Shown: one piece after another, positions 44,820-53,619 of the stretch
How the letters are laid out: every line of letters begins with the position of its first letter
Numbering within the stretch: position 1 is the first letter of the stretch
Assembly (NCBI RefSeq): GCF_009362735.1
Contig: NZ_WHNP01000014.1
Span: 62,300 to 126,299 of the forward strand
Length of the DNA stretch: 64,000 bases
Reading direction: 5' to 3'
DNA from: Paraburkholderia franconis
Lineage (GTDB): Bacteria > Pseudomonadota > Gammaproteobacteria > Burkholderiales > Burkholderiaceae
Translations under genes and position numbers: made by a program
The notes under the pieces: generated by a model
The model's database searches: none
Told to the model about the DNA's origin: nothing
Seen by the model: only the letters and a program-made list of their open reading frames with translations

Positions 44820-47315
44820 TCAGACAGCGGACTGAGCGTTCAGATGCAGTTCCCACATCCGATGAAACGCGTCAACGAGGTTGTTCGCAAAGCGCGGCGC
44901 ATCGCACATCGGCGATTGCCTCGTCTGTTCGCGCAGCCCTGCACGCAAGGTTGTCAGCCGGCCTGGGTCGGACGCAAACGCAACCGCCTTCTCGACATAC
45001 ACGTCCTTGTCCGCCGCCACCCATTCGGCAAGCCCGGCCGCATGAAGCAGGCTTTCGCAGATATGCGTGAGAAAGCGATCGCCCTTCAAGCCCAACACGG
45101 GCGAGCCCATCCATAGCCCCTCGGCCGTCGTCGTGCCGCCCGGATAGGGGAACGGGCTCAGCGTGATATCGACGCGATTGTATGCACCCAGATATTCGAC
45201 GCGCGACGACTCGCCTTCGAGAATCAGCCGGCTCGCATCGATGCCGTGGCGCGCGAAACGCTCGATCGTCTTGATCTGCAGATAGTCGCTCCAAAGGCCG
45301 ATCGCCTTCAGGAACAGCTTCGAGCCCGGCACCCGATGCAGCACGCGAGACCACAGCGCCACGACATCGTCCGTCACTTTGACGAGCTTGCCGAAGTACC
45401 CGAAGGTGACAAAGCCGTTCTGTTCCATCGGCAGCGGCCCGACATCCGGCGCATTGTCGGGCGGGGTGAAGCACAGATAGCTGTCCGGCAACCGCCACGC
45501 CTTCTCGACGAAGTGATGTTCTTCGCTTTGCGGCAAAGTATGCGGATCGCCGATAAAGTAATCGATGAACTCGCAGCCGGTCGTCGCGAAAAAGCCCAGC
45601 CAGCTGGCCTGCAGCGGCGCTGGACGCCACGCGAAAACCGGCAGCGCGGTGAACGCCGTATGGCCGGACAGATCGACCAGAATATCGAGGTTGTCGTCGC
45701 GAATCTTCTCGGCAGCCTCCTGTGTCGACAGCTTTTCGATCGAATGCCACGCGGAGAAATGCGGCTTCAGGCGCTCCGTGATCGCGTCGTTCTTCTTGTT
45801 GAACGTCACATACGCGATCGGATCGATACGCGTGCGGTCCAGATGCCCCATGATGCTTTCGAGGAAGATGCCGACGGGATGGCCGCGCAAGTCGCCCGAC
45901 ACGAAACCGATCCGCAGCGGCCGCTTGCCGTCGTACGAAGAAGGCGCGTGCGCGAACGGTTTAGCCCCGGCGGCCGCCAGCTGGCCGTAACGTACTGCGT
46001 GCTCGCGCATGTCGAGCGCGGAATAACGCGGCGAACCCGGCATCGTAAACAGCAGGCGCGCATATGTCTCGATCGGATCGCATCCGAGTTCCAGCGCCTT
46101 CACGTGCATCTCGAGGCCTTCTTCGATCGCCCCGCGAGCCTGCAGGATGTCACCGAGCGACAGATACTTCGCGGCGCTTTTCTCACCGATCGACAGCGAC
46201 TTGTTGACCGCCTCCAGCGCTTCGTCGAGCTGACGGTCCTCGCGCAGCGCATTCGCGAGCATCAGCCACGCGTGATCGTCCCGGGGTGTCAGTTCGAGCG
46301 CGTGACGAAGACTGAGAATCGCGGCCGGCGCCCTCTCGAGGTGGTAATAGATCAGGCCCAGCCCGCGGTAGGACGGCTGATGCTCCGGATCGAGTTCGAT
46401 CGCCCGCTGGCAGGACTTCAGCGCATCCTCGTAGCGTCCAAGACCGCACAGCACGCCGGCCAATGTGCAGTGTGCATCCGCGAATTCCGGATTGATCCGG
46501 AGCACTTCGCGGCACTCGCTCTCTGCCCCCTCCAGGTCGCCGGTGTCGCGCAGCACACTGGCGAGCGTGTTGCGCGCCTCGACATCCCCTGGGCTGAGCG
46601 CCTGCCGAAGACTCGCGAGCGCGTCGGCCAATTCGCCGCGCTCGCGCAGCAGCAAACAGAGGCTGTGATGCGCGGCCCACAGGTTCGGCTGCAACGCCAC
46701 GGCCTTGCGGAAAAGCTCGATCGCCAGTTCCGGCTTGTCCTGCTCGCGCAATACGTTGCCGAGGTTGTTGTACGCAACCGCATACTCCGGATTCAGCTCG
46801 ATCGCCTTGCAATAGCTGGCCACCGCTTCGTCCAGTTCGCCCATGTCATGCAGCGCGTTGCCGAGGTTGTTGTACGCCTGCGCATACCCCGGTTGCAGGC
46901 GAATGGCTTCCGCGCAGGCGCGCATCGACGCATCCGGCTGCTTCGCCTGACGCAGCGCGTTACCGAGATTGTTGTGCGCTTCCGGATAGTTGAATCTCAG
47001 ACCCAGCGCATTCTTGTAGCTGACGATTGCCTCGTCGAAGCGGCCAAGATCCGCCAGCACGTTGCCGAAATTGTTGTAGTAGATCGCGTCGGGCTGTACC
47101 GCGAGCGACTGCTCGATCAGCTTCACGCCGACGTCGGTCCTGCGCAGCTGGCACGCGAGCAGTCCGAGAAAATGCAGCGCATCCGGCTGCTGCGGGTCTG
47201 CCCGGAGCACGTCCTCGTACAGCGAGCGCGCGGCGTCGAACCGGCCAGCGCGGTGATGGCCGAGCGCCTGCTCGATCGACGCCGGGATATCGGCAATGCG
47301 TTCAACCTCGCTCAT
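44820..47315 (-). CDS. SPINDLY/OGT-like TPR glycosyltransferase (GT41), copy 1
   Basis: This 831-residue protein has an N-terminal array of about 11-12 TPR repeats (for example PEAHNNLGNALRQAKQPDAS and AQAYNNLGNALHDMGELDEA), about residues 10-410. The GT41 catalytic part follows: LRIGFVSGDLRGHPVGIFLE, DILVDLSGHTAFTALPVFAW, RPAPLQASWLGFFATTGCEF, NGFVTFGYFGKLVKVTDDVV and FPYPGGTTTAEGLWMGSPVL. The family transfers GlcNAc-type sugars to Ser/Thr. Position next to fliC/fliD suggests flagellin glycosylation. Start ATG 47315 follows the upstream stop by 2 bases; GTG 47321 is an alternative. Confidence 0.9.
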   Translation of the reverse strand: MSEVERIADIPASIEQALGHHRAGRFDAARSLYEDVLRADPQQPDALHFLGLLACQLRRTDVGVKLIEQSLAVQPDAIYYNNFGNVLADLGRFDEAIVSYKNALGLRFNYPEAHNNLGNALRQAKQPDASMRACAEAIRLQPGYAQAYNNLGNALHDMGELDEAVASYCKAIELNPEYAVAYNNLGNVLREQDKPELAIELFRKAVALQPNLWAAHHSLCLLLRERGELADALASLRQALSPGDVEARNTLASVLRDTGDLEGAESECREVLRINPEFADAHCTLAGVLCGLGRYEDALKSCQRAIELDPEHQPSYRGLGLIYYHLERAPAAILSLRHALELTPRDDHAWLMLANALREDRQLDEALEAVNKSLSIGEKSAAKYLSLGDILQARGAIEEGLEMHVKALELGCDPIETYARLLFTMPGSPRYSALDMREHAVRYGQLAAAGAKPFAHAPSSYDGKRPLRIGFVSGDLRGHPVGIFLESIMGHLDRTRIDPIAYVTFNKKNDAITERLKPHFSAWHSIEKLSTQEAAEKIRDDNLDILVDLSGHTAFTALPVFAWRPAPLQASWLGFFATTGCEFIDYFIGDPHTLPQSEEHHFVEKAWRLPDSYLCFTPPDNAPDVGPLPMEQNGFVTFGYFGKLVKVTDDVVALWSRVLHRVPGSKLFLKAIGLWSDYLQIKTIERFARHGIDASRLILEGESSRVEYLGAYNRVDITLSPFPYPGGTTTAEGLWMGSPVLGLKGDRFLTHICESLLHAAGLAEWVAADKDVYVEKAVAFASDPGRLTTLRAGLREQTRQSPMCDAPRFANNLVDAFHRMWELHLNAQSAV

Positions 47316-47317
47316 GC

Positions 47318-49138
47318 TCACGACGCCTCGTGTTTCGTCTGCAGCCGCTGCGCGAGGTTTTCATCCCACATCGCATGCAGGGCGTCCTCCAGATGGCGCG
47401 CGAAGCGCGGCGCATCGCACAGCGGCGACGCGAGCACATGCGCGCGCAGCCCGGCGCGCAATTCGCCCAATGCCTGGGGATTGGCGGCGAACGCAACGGC
47501 TCGCTCGATGTAGTCGTCGCGGGACCGCGCGATCCACGTGTCGCCGAGCCCCGCCGCATGCACGATGCTCTCGACGATGTGCGAGACGAAGCGATCGCCC
47601 TGCATGCCGAACACGGGTACGCCCATCCACAGGCTCTCGGCCGCCGTCGTGCCGGACGAGTACGGGAACGGGCTCAGCGCGATATCGACACGGTTGTACG
47701 CATCCAGATAGTCGCCGCGCGCCGAGAACCCTTCGAGCAGCAGTTGCTCCGCGCCGATCCCATGCATCAAGAAGCGCTTGAGCGTCGTCACGCGGATGTC
47801 GTCGAAGTCGAGCTGCGCGGCCTTCAGCAACAGGCGGGAGCCCGGCACGCGACGCAGGATCGCCGCCCACGTCGCAACGACGACATCGGTCATTTTGGTC
47901 AGCCGGCCGAAATAGCCGAACGTGACGAAGCCGTTTTTCAGCACGGGCAGCGGGCCGACTGCCGGCGCGACGTCCGGCGGCGTGAAGCACAGGTAGCTGT
48001 CCGGCAGCCGCCACGGCTTTTCGACGAAGTGATGTTCTTCGCCCTGCGGCAGCACGTGACGGTCGCCGAGCAGGTAGTCAATCGCCTTGAGTCCCGTGCT
48101 TGCGAAATAACCCGGCCAGCAGACCTGAACCGGCGCAGGCTTCCATGCGAACAGCGCCAGACGGTTGTACGTCGTATGCCCGGACGCATCGATTAGTACA
48201 TCGATCTTGTCGTTACGGATCTGCTGGGCGGCGGCGAAGTCGCGGATGCCGGCTATCGACTGCCAGCTGTGGAAATACGGCTTGAGGCGGACAGTCAATT
48301 CGTCTTCGTCCCGGGAGGTCTGGTAAGCCACCAGTTCAACGCGGGCCGTATCGAGACTTTTCACCACGTTCTCGAGAAAATACGCGACGGGATGACGCCG
48401 CAGATCGCCCGACACGACGCCGACCCGCAACGGCCGTTCGGTGCGCGGCGCCATGCCCACCAGCCAGCTCCGGAACGGCTGGGCCGCCTCTTCCACGACC
48501 TGGGCAAACTTGCGCGCCTCATCCAGATATTGCTCGGGCGTCGTGCCCGCGGCGTAGTTCAGCGCAGTCAGCCGGTTGCTGCGCGGCTCCAGTTCGGCCG
48601 GTGCCAACTCCATCGCGATCTGCCATGCCTCAAGCGCCGCCGGCAGCTCGTCCAGCGAGAGCAGCACATTGGCAAGGTTGTTGTACGCGCGGCCATTGCC
48701 GGGCTGCAGCTCCAGTACCTTGCAGAACGACTGCACCGCATCGTGATACCGCTTCAGCCCACGCTGCGCGATGCCGAGGTTGTTGTAGGCGTCGGCATGC
48801 TCCGGCTGCATCTGCGTGACCAGCCGGAAACATTCGGCAGCGGCAGCCACCCGGCGATGCGCCGCCATCACGTTGCCGAGCGCGAAGTAGTAGTCCGGCT
48901 TGGGGTCCCGGCTGATCGCCTCCATGATCAGATCCGCCGCCCGCGCATGCTCGCCGCTGCGATACGCGACCATGCCGCGCAGATGCAGCGCGCCGGCGTG
49001 CGCCGGATCGATGGCGAGCACCTCGCGGCACAGCTCGTCCGCTTCGTCGAGCCGGTCGCTACGGCACAGCGCATCGGCGCGCGACAGCAACTCGTCCGTC
49101 GTCTCGCCACCCAGGTCGGCAAACTTGAATTCGCTCAT
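47318..49138 (-). CDS. SPINDLY/OGT-like TPR glycosyltransferase (GT41), copy 2
   Basis: This 606-residue paralogue of copy 1 has fewer TPRs (about five, residues 15-200). The catalytic region keeps LRVGVVSGDLRRHPVAYFLE, KIDVLIDASGHTTYNRLALF, APVQVCWPGYFASTGLKAID, NGFVTFGYFGRLTKMTDVVV and FPYSSGTTAAESLWMGVPVF. The ATG at 49138 gives a TPR-led start; an upstream 56-codon extension has no support. The stop lies 2 bases before the copy 1 ATG, so the two are translated together. A likely tandem duplication with divergence in TPR number. Confidence 0.9.
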   Translation of the reverse strand: MSEFKFADLGGETTDELLSRADALCRSDRLDEADELCREVLAIDPAHAGALHLRGMVAYRSGEHARAADLIMEAISRDPKPDYYFALGNVMAAHRRVAAAAECFRLVTQMQPEHADAYNNLGIAQRGLKRYHDAVQSFCKVLELQPGNGRAYNNLANVLLSLDELPAALEAWQIAMELAPAELEPRSNRLTALNYAAGTTPEQYLDEARKFAQVVEEAAQPFRSWLVGMAPRTERPLRVGVVSGDLRRHPVAYFLENVVKSLDTARVELVAYQTSRDEDELTVRLKPYFHSWQSIAGIRDFAAAQQIRNDKIDVLIDASGHTTYNRLALFAWKPAPVQVCWPGYFASTGLKAIDYLLGDRHVLPQGEEHHFVEKPWRLPDSYLCFTPPDVAPAVGPLPVLKNGFVTFGYFGRLTKMTDVVVATWAAILRRVPGSRLLLKAAQLDFDDIRVTTLKRFLMHGIGAEQLLLEGFSARGDYLDAYNRVDIALSPFPYSSGTTAAESLWMGVPVFGMQGDRFVSHIVESIVHAAGLGDTWIARSRDDYIERAVAFAANPQALGELRAGLRAHVLASPLCDAPRFARHLEDALHAMWDENLAQRLQTKHEAS

Positions 49139-49344
49139 GAATAGATGTTTCCGTCGAAAAGCAATGCGGGAAACAGCGGGCTTCGCCGGAAAATGACCGA
49201 ACTGCAAAACCCTGCTGCCAGATCGTGCACACAGCACGCCATACTTCGATTCTGGCAACAGTCGACCGACTGCGATCCCCGGATTAAACCCGGCAAATGA
49301 CCGCAATTCGCCGGGTTATGACGACGCGTGCAGCCGGCGCCCGC

Positions 49345-50163
49345 TCACTGCGCGCCGCCCATGGCCCGCTGAAACAGCTCGCCCTGGCGTTGACGGAACA
49401 CGGCAAGATACTCGGGCAAGCCTGTCTGACGAGACGCGAACTTCAGGCCATCGAGCATGAGCAATTCGGCCCCGAGAAGTCGAATCGGGCTCGCCGAGGT
49501 CGGCATGGTCAGCGGGTTATAGCTTCTTACCCGCCACTGCGGCTGGGTGCACAAGACCAGCGACGCGATCCGCTCGATCAGGAAAACCTTCGCCGGTGCG
49601 GAGTCCTGCTCGTAGCTCACGGAGGCATTCAGCCCCTCGGCCAGTTCGCCCACACCGGATTCCGCAATGGCGAACAGTTGGTCGCACAACCCGATCCATT
49701 CGGCCCAGAAAGCCGGCTTGGCGATCAGGTAATTGCAGAACACTGTCTCCTTCGACGTCATCACCAGCGTGTCGATGTCGACCGACGGCATGATCTGCTT
49801 CAACGCCGCCATCAGCGTCGGCGCAATACCCGAGTGCGCGACGCAGGCGTGCTCGAACACATTCAGGAAAAACGCGGCCACGTCGTAGAACATCGGAAAC
49901 GTGACGACATCGACATCGTCCGGCGTTTCGGCCAGAAACCGGAACACTGCATCGGAATGCAGCCCGATCTTCTTGCCGAACTTCGGCGAAAGGAACCCGT
50001 ACCCCTCGTTCGGGTTCAGCAGGTTATTCAGCAGGAACTGGCGGATGGGCCAGTATTCGTACCAGTCCGGGCGCCCGCCTGTGTTATCGAGCGGAATGAA
50101 TCCGGCATCGAGAGACGCGCGCGTCTCACTGGAATAGAAAATCTGATAGACGTTCGCTTTCAT
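49345..50163 (-). CDS. Unrecognised protein in the flagellin-modification cluster
   Basis: I do not recognise this 272-residue protein with certainty. It is acidic to neutral, without signal peptide or membrane segment. It starts MKANVYQIFYSSETRASLDA, contains WYEYWPIRQFLLNNLLNPNE and GYGFLSPKFGKKIGLHSDAV, and has aromatic-rich middle segments (FPMFYDVAAFFLNVFEHACV). Its place between two SPINDLY enzymes and a methyltransferase suggests a role in the sugar modification of flagellin. The start ATG 50163 is preferred to ATG 50175 on spacing to GAGTGA. Confidence 0.6.
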   Translation of the reverse strand: MKANVYQIFYSSETRASLDAGFIPLDNTGGRPDWYEYWPIRQFLLNNLLNPNEGYGFLSPKFGKKIGLHSDAVFRFLAETPDDVDVVTFPMFYDVAAFFLNVFEHACVAHSGIAPTLMAALKQIMPSVDIDTLVMTSKETVFCNYLIAKPAFWAEWIGLCDQLFAIAESGVGELAEGLNASVSYEQDSAPAKVFLIERIASLVLCTQPQWRVRSYNPLTMPTSASPIRLLGAELLMLDGLKFASRQTGLPEYLAVFRQRQGELFQRAMGGAQ

Positions 50164-50236
50164 TCGATCACTCATCTACGGGCCGCGACTAGCTGCCCGG
50201 CGAGGCCGGGTTCAGGCACCTGCACTCATCCGCGCA

Positions 50237-50917
50237 TCACGCCTGCGCCGGCACCGCCTTGATCACGTATTGCAGCGGCAGTGCATCGCGCACAGCCGCC
50301 TCGCCATCGCCGCCCGCCGCCGCCGCCATCGCCTTGATGACGGGGAGGAACGTTTCGCGCTGCGGCTCGTGGAAGATGCGGCGCGCACCGTCCTCGACCC
50401 GGTAGCCGGTCTGCGCGAACATCTCGATCATCGTTTGCAGCGTGAACCAGCGCAGATGCGTGCGATCGAGGAGTCCCATATCCGCGTAGCGCAGATCACC
50501 ATAGCTCAGGCGCGCCTGAATGCTCCAGTGCTGCATGTTCGGTATGCAGGCCACCACGTAGCCGCCGTTGTTCGCGGTCAGCGCGGCGTGGATCTTTCGC
50601 AGGACGTCCCACGGATCGCGCAGATGCTCCAGCACGTCGGCAAACACGTAGCAATCCGCTGCGAGATCGGACCGGAAACGCGCCTCGTCGACCGTCTCGA
50701 TGTCCAGAACGGTCACCTCGTCGCAATGCGCGCGGGCCAGTTCCGCATATTCGGGCACCACCTCGATGCCGACGTAATGCACGTCGGGGTTCAGCTTCCG
50801 GTATTCCCTCGCCAGCGCCCCGGAGCTGCATCCCACCTCGACAACCCTGCGGACATGGGTCGGCATTAGTTTCAGCAGTTCGTCGTTGTGAATGTGATGA
50901 ACCGGAGTCTGTTTCAT
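50237..50917 (-). CDS. Class I SAM-dependent methyltransferase
   Basis: This 226-residue enzyme has motif I VVEVGCSSGALAREYRKLNP, motif II-like VHYVGIEVVPEYAELARAHC, and YVFADVLEHLRDPWDVLRKI (motif IV). The C-terminal half resembles sugar O-methyltransferases by its HLRWFTLQTMIEMFAQTGYR pattern. It is next to glycosyltransferases, so it may methylate a glycan. Start ATG 50917; the ribosome site is weak. The substrate is not known. Confidence 0.82.
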   Translation of the reverse strand: MKQTPVHHIHNDELLKLMPTHVRRVVEVGCSSGALAREYRKLNPDVHYVGIEVVPEYAELARAHCDEVTVLDIETVDEARFRSDLAADCYVFADVLEHLRDPWDVLRKIHAALTANNGGYVVACIPNMQHWSIQARLSYGDLRYADMGLLDRTHLRWFTLQTMIEMFAQTGYRVEDGARRIFHEPQRETFLPVIKAMAAAAGGDGEAAVRDALPLQYVIKAVPAQA

Positions 50918-51163
50918 GGCGAAGAAAGAGAATGTGGAGACGGGTGGCCCGGAGTATAGGCAGCCACCGTCGCGTTCAATCCGCCAATCAAAGCGGACTA
51001 TTGCACCTTTTTCTCCTGACGGACGGCTTGCGCCCCGCCCATCCGCGCGCTTCATTGTTTCGTCCAGTCTTTCGCCCGTCCACACCCCTTGCCGTGGCCG
51101 GCGAGGTATCGCATCATCGCCGGATTGATATGCGCTAGTCCGACTGAGGCGGAAACAACAACA

Positions 51164-51877
51164 GTGAAACCCATCAGGCTTGTCTGTGCGACCCGATCGC
51201 CACGAGAAACGTTTTTGACGCACACCGCGCTCGGACTCTCGCTCAGTCTGTATCGCTTTCCTCAAGCTCCCGAGGTGCTGCTGTTCGATAACAATACTCG
51301 TGGACTACCGGTTGTCTATAACGTCGCAATCGATGCGGCGAAGAAAGATCCTGCGATTCTCGTATTCGCCCACGACGATATCTGGCTCAACGATTTCTAC
51401 TGGGTGGAACGCATTCGCGAAGCGGTACAGCATTTCGATATTGCAGGGGTCGCGGGCAACCGCCGTCGCGTCGCGCAGCAGGCGGCGTGGGCTTTCATGA
51501 AGGCGAATCCCGATGTGGACGGATCGCAACCCTCGCATTTCCATTGGGATGAGCCGCAGTACCTGAGCGGAGCGGTAGGGCACGGCAAGATGTTTCCGTG
51601 CGAAATCTCCAGGTATGGTCCTTCGGGTGTCGAATGCAAATTGCTCGATGGCCTGTTGCTGATTGCCGACAGCGAAAAACTGGCTGCACACGACCTGCGC
51701 TTCGACGAGCGCTTCGACTTCCATTTCTACGACCTGGATTTTTGCCGTCAGGCCGAACTGCGCAACATGAAAATGGGCACCTGGCCGATCAGCGTCGTGC
51801 ATGAAAGCGCGGGCGCATTCGCGACCCCGCGGTGGCATGCCGGCTACAAAAAATATCTGGAAAAATACGGCGAGTGA
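51164..51877 (+). CDS. GT2/StrF-type glycosyltransferase
   Basis: This 237-residue protein has the short GT-A fold of the StrF-like group: VLLFDNNTRGLPVVYNVAID and PAILVFAHDDIWLNDFYWVE with an H-D-D metal-site motif. C-terminal FDFHFYDLDFCRQAELRNMK contains the usual H-x-x-D-x-D-F-C pattern. The start is GTG at 51164 with gaggcgga upstream. It is divergent from the methyltransferase gene and closes the glycosylation island. The donor sugar is not known. Confidence 0.82.
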   Translation: MKPIRLVCATRSPRETFLTHTALGLSLSLYRFPQAPEVLLFDNNTRGLPVVYNVAIDAAKKDPAILVFAHDDIWLNDFYWVERIREAVQHFDIAGVAGNRRRVAQQAAWAFMKANPDVDGSQPSHFHWDEPQYLSGAVGHGKMFPCEISRYGPSGVECKLLDGLLLIADSEKLAAHDLRFDERFDFHFYDLDFCRQAELRNMKMGTWPISVVHESAGAFATPRWHAGYKKYLEKYGE

Positions 51878-52189
51878 TGCTTAGGAATCCGTAAGTATTG
51901 AATTCGACGGTGCGATACCCAGTACGTGCCCGTCAGGCCGAAATACACCGCGGAGAGCACGCCCGCAGCGATTATCGCGGGTAACGGCGATCAGAATCTA
52001 ACTAGATTTTCGTCGCGACAGGAACGATGGCTGCGGCCGTGAGCGAACGCCGTCGGTTCGGCGGACGGAAATGGGGCACGCTGAGGGGAGAAAAGCCTGA
52101 GCTCACCGTGAGTGGATCGCCGTGCATTTCCGGAGAGACCCGGAAAGAGAGAATCCTGCTGCGAAACCACGGGAAGGCTGTGTCGGAGA
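51878..52189. other. Spacer between the GT2 gene and tRNA-Arg, no gene seen
   Basis: 312 bases. A frame on the minus strand crosses the tRNA gene and is rejected. Short inverted segments near 52350-52410 on the other side of the tRNA are also non-coding. Confidence 0.5.
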
Positions 52190-52265
52190 TGGCGCGCCCG
52201 GCTGGGATCGAACCAGCAACCCCTGCCTTCGGAGGGCAGTACTCTATCCATTGAGCTACGGGCGC
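52190..52265 (-). tRNA. tRNA-Arg (anticodon CCG)
   Basis: Minus strand, 76 bases including CCA. Acceptor stem GCGCCCG pairs with CGGGCGC; D arm GCTCAATGGATAGAGT; anticodon stem CTGCC, loop CTCCGAA, GGCAG; T arm GCTGG TTCGATC CCAGC; discriminator G then CCA. The anticodon CCG decodes CGG (Arg). Confidence 0.97.
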
Positions 52266-52598
52266 ATTCGGCAGAAATGCTCGGCGAAAAGCGCTGCAAA
52301 ATCACGAGGTTGATGCGACATGCGGCGCCAGAGCGAGATCGAGAGGATACCCGTTTTCGGGCGGCCCGTCCACCACAGGCCCGCCGGCGCAACCCGCCGG
52401 GCCGTCGAAGGCTATCTCCATCAACCACAAATCAGCGCCAGAACCGACAAAACGTTCGCGTAAACGCCTACTGAACACATTCCAGCCCCGCTCACCGGCG
52501 CCGAAACCTTCCGTCTATAATCGTCCGTGGCTGATCAAGAACAAAGTCGTTGCCGTCGCGCTGTACCGCTCACAATACCCATGGGAGACGAGACAAGC
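52266..52598. other. Upstream region of the cytochrome c gene, no gene seen
   Basis: 333 bases between the tRNA and the cytochrome start; it should hold promoters for both. Nothing stronger was recognised. Confidence 0.5.
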
Positions 52599-53531
52599 AT
52601 GAGCGAAGCACCACACGGAGCCCCGATCAAAACCCCCGGACAGCTGATCGCCGCAGTCATCGCCGGCTTTGCTGTCCCCATTGCCATCATCGTTCTGCTC
52701 GCCTACTACGTCGACAACTCGACCCGCACGGGCGCGGGCACCGATGGTCTGTCCGACGCCGTCGTCGACTCGCGCATCACGCCCATCGCCAAGGTCGAGG
52801 TCCGAGACGCCAACGCGCCGCGCGTCTACAAGACGGGGGAGGAAGTGTACAAGGCCGTCTGTTCGGCCTGTCACGCGGCAGGCGCAGCGGGCGCGCCGAA
52901 ATTCACCAACACCGGCGACTGGGCGCCACGCATCGCGCAAGGCTTCGACACGCTCTGGCACACCGCGCTGACCGGCAAGGGCGCGATGCCCCCGCGCGGC
53001 GGCACGAGCCCGGACGACTATAGCGACTACGAAATCGGCCTCGCCGTTGCTTATATGGCGAACAACGCGGGCGCGAAATTCGCCGATCCGCCGAAGCCCG
53101 TGCCAGGCCAGCCTGCTGCGGGTCCCGCGGGCGCATCCGGCGCAGCGGCCGCTTCGGGCGCCGAAGCGGCATCGGGCGCGGCAGCAGGCGCGTCCGACAC
53201 CGCCAGTGCGCAGGCCGCCGCCGCGATGGCCGCGATGAAGAACGTGCCCCAAACCGCCGCGCCGGCATCGGGCGCGCAAAGCGCTGATGCATCGCAGGCG
53301 GGCAAGGCGCTGTATCAGCAGGTCTGTCAGGCCTGTCACGCAGCGGGCGTCCTGAACGCGCCGAAATTCGGCGACAAGGAAGCCTGGGCGCCGCGCCTGA
53401 AAGACCCGATCGACACCATCTACAACTACGCGCTGCACGGCAAGGGCGCGATGCCGCCGAAGGGCGGCTCGAACGCATCGGATGCGGACGTGAAAGCCGC
53501 CGTCGATTACATGGTCGGCGCGGCGAAATAA
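52599..53531 (+). CDS. Membrane-anchored di-haem cytochrome c (c5-type)
   Basis: This 310-residue protein has a single N-terminal hydrophobic anchor (LIAAVIAGFAVPIAIIVLLA). Two cytochrome c domains follow, each with a haem motif: YKAVCSACHAAGAAGAPKFT and YQQVCQACHAAGVLNAPKFG. The axial Met is in GKGAMPPRGG and GKGAMPPKGG. The two domains are joined by an Ala/Ser/Gly-rich linker of about 75 residues. The two domains look like a duplication. The ATG at 52599 is chosen over an upstream ATG (52581) on ribosome-site spacing. Electron transfer at the periplasmic face is the likely role. Confidence 0.93.
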   Translation: MSEAPHGAPIKTPGQLIAAVIAGFAVPIAIIVLLAYYVDNSTRTGAGTDGLSDAVVDSRITPIAKVEVRDANAPRVYKTGEEVYKAVCSACHAAGAAGAPKFTNTGDWAPRIAQGFDTLWHTALTGKGAMPPRGGTSPDDYSDYEIGLAVAYMANNAGAKFADPPKPVPGQPAAGPAGASGAAAASGAEAASGAAAGASDTASAQAAAAMAAMKNVPQTAAPASGAQSADASQAGKALYQQVCQACHAAGVLNAPKFGDKEAWAPRLKDPIDTIYNYALHGKGAMPPKGGSNASDADVKAAVDYMVGAAK

Positions 53532-53562
53532 GCAGCGCACATCTTCAGCGTCAGACGCAACG

Positions 53563-53590
53563 AAAAATCCCCGCCTCGTGCGGGGATTTC
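53563..53590 (+). terminator. Terminator of the cytochrome c gene
   Basis: AAAAATCCCCGC, loop, GCGGGGATTTCTC. It lies between converging genes. Confidence 0.8.
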
Positions 53591-53619
53591 TCATTCATGC
53601 GCGGTGCGCGGTCCGCCCA

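Noticed and set aside
51991..52428. Open frame on the minus strand across the tRNA gene
   Set aside because: It contains the tRNA-Arg sequence, which folds perfectly and includes CCA.
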